Below are positions 60,853 through 64,000 of a stretch of 64,000 nucleotides of DNA, piece after piece. This DNA is from Bacteroidales bacterium (GTDB lineage: Bacteria; Bacteroidota; Bacteroidia; Bacteroidales; FEN-979): the NCBI GenBank assembly GCA_023231005.1, contig JALNWG010000014.1, positions 1 through 64,000 on the forward strand, given 5' to 3'. The position numbers were made by a program, and so were the translations under genes. Each line of letters begins with the position of its first letter. Positions within the stretch are counted from its first letter, which is position 1. The notes under the pieces were generated by a model that saw only the letters and a list, made by a program, of their open reading frames with translations, ran no database searches and was not told the DNA's origin.

Positions 60853-62325
60853 TTACTGAAATTTAAGACCATCTAACCCTACATGAAACCCGTTGGAATT
60901 TGTATCCTTCCCATTAATAACAAACCGTATATCAACCGACGACTTTACTCCTGAAAGATTGGAAGAATCAGAGATGATGACCTTGCCATTTGGGAGAATA
61001 AATGGGCTGTAACCATTAATTTCACCTGCTTTTTGATTCCCGATAAAAACATCGGCATTCCCATATTCCGGCCCTTTTGTATAATAAATAATTACTTGTT
61101 TGAATCCTTCTTTTATTCCATTGACAGACAGAGTAAAAGAAGATTTGTTGTAAGATTCAATAAGTAGCTGTTTGTTTCCTCCCCAATCAGGTCCATATTC
61201 CGACATATCCATTATTCTTGATTTCAGTCCTTCCAGGTTAAATTTCAGCTTTTCTGCTTCGATCATCCGGGCAGGCTTGACGACCCTCAGGGGGATACGC
61301 TGTCCGGCCGGAGGGAAAGGAGGAAATGGCTGGTGTGGTTCCAACTGATACCAGAATACAGTAGAACTATAATCTGCAATCTCACTGTTATTATGACCAT
61401 GTTCAATGGTAAACTTAATGTTTTTTCGGAAGGGAATCGGGTCTAAAACAAAGAAACGATAAGCGGAAATCCGGCCCAAAGAATCGTTCTTTTCTGTCAG
61501 ACCATTTAACGGACCTGAATATTGACCATTTCTGAAATTTAACCCACCAGAGAAAAAATCATCGGTCCCAGTACCGTGAATAGAAGGTCTTTTTTCACCA
61601 TCCACATATACCATTTCATCCCCTTCTAAAAACCTCATACTCCCATCATAAGACTGAATATTCAGGTTTACTCCAACAATATGTCCTTTCCCAACTGCCT
61701 TCAGTAGCATGTAATTGGTATCATAATCGGTCCGGATACTCCGATTCCATTGAGCATGCAAATAACCAACTTCCGGATCAAGAGCTCCTTCAAACTTCTG
61801 GTAATCTACCTGAAAAAACAAGTTATTTACTATTAATCGGGTTTGGTTCACAATTTCTATTCTGGCATTTTTTTCAAAGGGCATTGGTAAATAGCAAAAA
61901 TACCCTCCATTTGACATTCCCATGAACTGAGAAATATGATTCTGGTATTTAAATCCAGAACCAAAAAAATCACCCAGCGGAACTTCAACTGAAGGACGGG
62001 CTTCATCATCCCAAAAAATACGAACTACAATCCTGCGTAAGAAAAACGGATCTTTCGAATCGATCGACATCCAGAACCTGGTAATCATTCCGGGACCTTC
62101 TACATTAAAAATCGTGGCGTTTTTTCCCGCTGGAATGATGATATAATCCTTATTCCCCCCAGTCTGATCATAACTTGAAATCTGGATCATCTTACAGTTT
62201 TTCAGATAGGGCAGGGCAGCAGGACTAAGCAATCGTTGAATGTCCATACGATTTCCCGTATTGCAGGAAATCAAAAAGATCATAAAAAACATTGACAACA
62301 AAGTATAGCCTGAAAATCTTTTCAT
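60853..62325 (-). CDS. DUF2961 (GH172-like) lipoprotein
   Basis: About 490 residues from the ATG at 62325; the N-terminus has a type II signal (MFFMIFLISC). The core with GPGMITRFWMS, RIFWDDEARPSVEVPLGDFFG and GTGTDDFFSGG is that of DUF2961, now glycoside hydrolase family 172, whose members act on fructofuranose or arabinofuranose linkages. The likely catalytic acids lie in the two PxxD/E blocks above. It is between the GH63-like gene upstream (27-base gap) and the CAP-SPOR gene downstream. Substrate unknown. Confidence 0.85.
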   Translation of the reverse strand: MKRFSGYTLLSMFFMIFLISCNTGNRMDIQRLLSPAALPYLKNCKMIQISSYDQTGGNKDYIIIPAGKNATIFNVEGPGMITRFWMSIDSKDPFFLRRIVVRIFWDDEARPSVEVPLGDFFGSGFKYQNHISQFMGMSNGGYFCYLPMPFEKNARIEIVNQTRLIVNNLFFQVDYQKFEGALDPEVGYLHAQWNRSIRTDYDTNYMLLKAVGKGHIVGVNLNIQSYDGSMRFLEGDEMVYVDGEKRPSIHGTGTDDFFSGGLNFRNGQYSGPLNGLTEKNDSLGRISAYRFFVLDPIPFRKNIKFTIEHGHNNSEIADYSSTVFWYQLEPHQPFPPFPPAGQRIPLRVVKPARMIEAEKLKFNLEGLKSRIMDMSEYGPDWGGNKQLLIESYNKSSFTLSVNGIKEGFKQVIIYYTKGPEYGNADVFIGNQKAGEINGYSPFILPNGKVIISDSSNLSGVKSSVDIRFVINGKDTNSNGFHVGLDGLKFQ

Positions 62326-62352
62326 AATGGTAACATTCATCTGGCAAATGTA

Positions 62353-64000
62353 CTATTTCTTATTTTCTTCAATCAGCAATTTTGAAATGATTGCATCCCA
62401 AATATAATTTGAGGGACAATTTAAATTCTCATTGTCGGGACTGTAAGATTCCCAGTAATTATGATTTTTGGATAATTGAATGGTCACCGCATCCATCATT
62501 TTTCCAGCCAGTTGATGAGCAATATCCTCATAACCATACTTACGAAGTCCGTCATATACCATATAATCCCAAAGCAACCATACCGGGCCATTCCATTTAC
62601 AACAATAATCCACATTGGGATTATACCATGGATCCTGAGCCGAAAGGGTAGGTACCCCGTACCTGCGCCAGAATTTAGTAGTATCGGTAAGTGATCGAAT
62701 CAGTCGTTCAGCCCGGTACCTAGGTGCTACTTCTGCCCATAATGCCAAAAAACAGATAATCTCCTGCCGTTTCAAATCACGGGTCATGAACTGAAAGGTA
62801 TGGTCTTTTTTGTTGACAGAATAATAAAATCCTGTGGTTTCATCCCACATCCGCTCATTGACCAATCTGGCAGTCATTTCAGCCAGTTCCTTCCATTTGC
62901 ACGATTCCGTTTCCTTTCCAAGAATCAAGGCCATTCTGGCAAGGCTTCGTTCTTCCCTGATCACCATCAAGGTCAGATCCAAACACTCCAGCTCATCGGA
63001 AATGTCTTCCTTATCAACATCCAGATAGCGTTCAGCCGAAACCTGGAATACCGCATTATACCAATCTCTAACATTTTCTATGATCCCATTCGGCCCCCAT
63101 TCAAAGGTGCCGTCGTGATCGGTATCCCTGTTTTGAATCAGCCACTCCACATATTTTACGCCGGAAGAATAAGCATCCTTCAGAAATTGTTTATCCTTAC
63201 TCACTTCATAGATTTCCAGATTGATCCAACTGAAAAATGGAGCCGATGTGGTTGACATATTCTTATGAGGATAATCTTGTATCCCCCTGGGACCATGTCG
63301 ATAGGCAATCAATCCGTCGTCGCGTTGTTGCTCCATATATACCCGTTGGGAACCCTGGGCCGAAGCAGGGTCCATATATGCGTAGGCCATCATGCTAAGC
63401 GACTCGTGCATTACCTGATGTCCGTGTCCCCATCCCCATAAAGGATTCCGCGAAAAAACATAAAAATTGTACTTTGTTTTTCCGGTAGGTGGATACATAC
63501 ATCCCCGAGCCAGGTTAAAGGCGCTTAGGTAGGCAATCTTTTCCGATGGTTTCTTAAAATTGATCCGTGGAATTTTTGAATAAAGGATGAGATCATCATC
63601 GTAATAGGTTTTTAGCATGAAATTCCGGACAGAATCCACGACATTCATCAACTTCCCGGGCTCTTCTTCCTGATTCTGAACTCCGCGAAGGTATCTGAAA
63701 TTGACCCGCTCTCCAGGTTTCAACCGTTTCTTTAAATTCAAAGCAATAAAATCAACATATCCAGATGATTCCATATTTAACGAATCACCCCGTTTATCGG
63801 AATAGAAATCGGTTTTGATATGGTTGTAAAAATCCTCCATGGTCCCATGATAACCACCATGGGATGCAGTTTTCACATTGGCTGTAAAAAAATCACTCAT
63901 CCGGGTCGGATAACCATATTCTGTTTTCAGACTGCTGATCAGACGATACGGATTTTCATAGCGGTAAGTGATATATCCATCGTTCGGTTCATCATATTTC
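62353..64000 (-). CDS. GH63-like (six-hairpin) glycoside hydrolase, 5' end beyond the window
   Basis: The frame is open through the window edge: upstream of the first in-window ATG at 63900 it still reads sensibly (YDEPNDGYITYRY and so on), so at least 548 residues are seen and the start lies outside. GWGHGHQVMHESLSMMAYAY, DTDHDGTFEWGPNG, YNPNVDYCCKWNGPVWLLWDYM and the C-terminal helices match (alpha/alpha)6 glycosidases of the GH63/MGH-like group (trehalase-like fold), which remove glucose or mannosyl-glycerate type units. Catalytic acids are probably in the DHDGTFEWGP and KWNGP blocks. It is the first in-window member of a three-gene unit with the GH172-like and CAP-SPOR genes. Confidence 0.82.
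   Translation of the reverse strand, partial: KYDEPNDGYITYRYENPYRLISSLKTEYGYPTRMSDFFTANVKTASHGGYHGTMEDFYNHIKTDFYSDKRGDSLNMESSGYVDFIALNLKKRLKPGERVNFRYLRGVQNQEEEPGKLMNVVDSVRNFMLKTYYDDDLILYSKIPRINFKKPSEKIAYLSAFNLARGCMYPPTGKTKYNFYVFSRNPLWGWGHGHQVMHESLSMMAYAYMDPASAQGSQRVYMEQQRDDGLIAYRHGPRGIQDYPHKNMSTTSAPFFSWINLEIYEVSKDKQFLKDAYSSGVKYVEWLIQNRDTDHDGTFEWGPNGIIENVRDWYNAVFQVSAERYLDVDKEDISDELECLDLTLMVIREERSLARMALILGKETESCKWKELAEMTARLVNERMWDETTGFYYSVNKKDHTFQFMTRDLKRQEIICFLALWAEVAPRYRAERLIRSLTDTTKFWRRYGVPTLSAQDPWYNPNVDYCCKWNGPVWLLWDYMVYDGLRKYGYEDIAHQLAGKMMDAVTIQLSKNHNYWESYSPDNENLNCPSNYIWDAIISKLLIEENKK

Noticed and set aside
1..64000. CRISPR arrays, insertion sequences, prophage or rRNA genes
   Set aside because: No direct-repeat arrays, transposase, phage structural or rRNA sequence recognised anywhere in the window.

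Overview
The window looks like a chromosomal stretch from an anaerobic member of the Bacteroidota, probably Bacteroidales or a relative. The evidence is the AT-rich composition, several copies of the Bacteroidota -7 promoter element TAnnTTTG just upstream of genes, many lipoprotein signals, typical glycan-degradation families (GH92, GH2, GH172-like), and a lyase very like the tyrosine ammonia-lyase of flexirubin-type pigment loci. A glycyl radical enzyme with its activase and four B12-type radical SAM enzymes suggest anaerobic life. All functional calls are read from motifs without database searches.

Region 1 (428-37877) is one large biosynthetic locus of the aryl polyene/flexirubin kind. Read in its main transcription direction (minus strand, from 37877 down) it holds a tyrosine ammonia-lyase, a FabG-type reductase, a FabB-type synthase, an ACP, an LpxL-like acyltransferase, a B12 radical SAM protein, an ApeP-like half-dehydratase, two tandem pairs of a small protein plus a BtrH-like acyltransferase, an ABC-2 exporter, a thioesterase, three consecutive ketosynthase/partner pairs with an ACP, a polysaccharide deacetylase, a LolA-like carrier and lipoprotein, an ApeI-like half-dehydratase and a second thioesterase. 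It continues into a second sub-module (8252-16343): two crotonases, a DarB-like KAS III, a third B12 radical SAM protein, a 3-hydroxyacyl-CoA dehydrogenase-like protein, a monohaem cytochrome, a KAS II, an ACP and a FabD-like acyltransferase. The left arm (428-8269) adds two more B12 radical SAM proteins on the plus strand and, on the minus strand, a GT2-DUF2062 protein and a large MMPL-acyltransferase-methyltransferase fusion. A working model is that the lyase supplies a coumarate-like starter, the KS pairs with reductase and split dehydratase build a polyene, the second module builds or edits another acyl chain, the BtrH-like and LpxL-like proteins join acyl groups, radical SAM proteins methylate or otherwise modify without oxygen, and the MMPL, LolA/lipoprotein and ABC proteins move the product to the envelope. 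No aryl-ACP ligase, phosphopantetheinyl transferase or DarA was seen.

Region 2 (37877-38466) is a compact divergent promoter region with a perfect inverted repeat, a tRNA-Arg(ACG) gene and a small secreted-protein gene preceded by a second inverted repeat.

Region 3 (38432-52463, minus) joins glycoprotein-type catabolism: GH2 beta-mannosidase, GH92 alpha-mannosidase, a secreted M64 peptidase, a glycyl radical activase and a HypD-like trans-4-hydroxyproline dehydratase, then an MFS transporter and a large transglutaminase-fold lipoprotein.

Region 4 (52545-64000) holds galactokinase, PPK2, a secreted aldose 1-epimerase, an M23-family protein with an altered zinc motif, a sodium:sugar symporter, small membrane proteins, an Ogt-type DNA repair protein, a CAP-SPOR secreted protein, a GH172-like lipoprotein and the end of a GH63-like glycosidase that runs off the window. 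The first gene (WG repeats) is also cut by the window edge.
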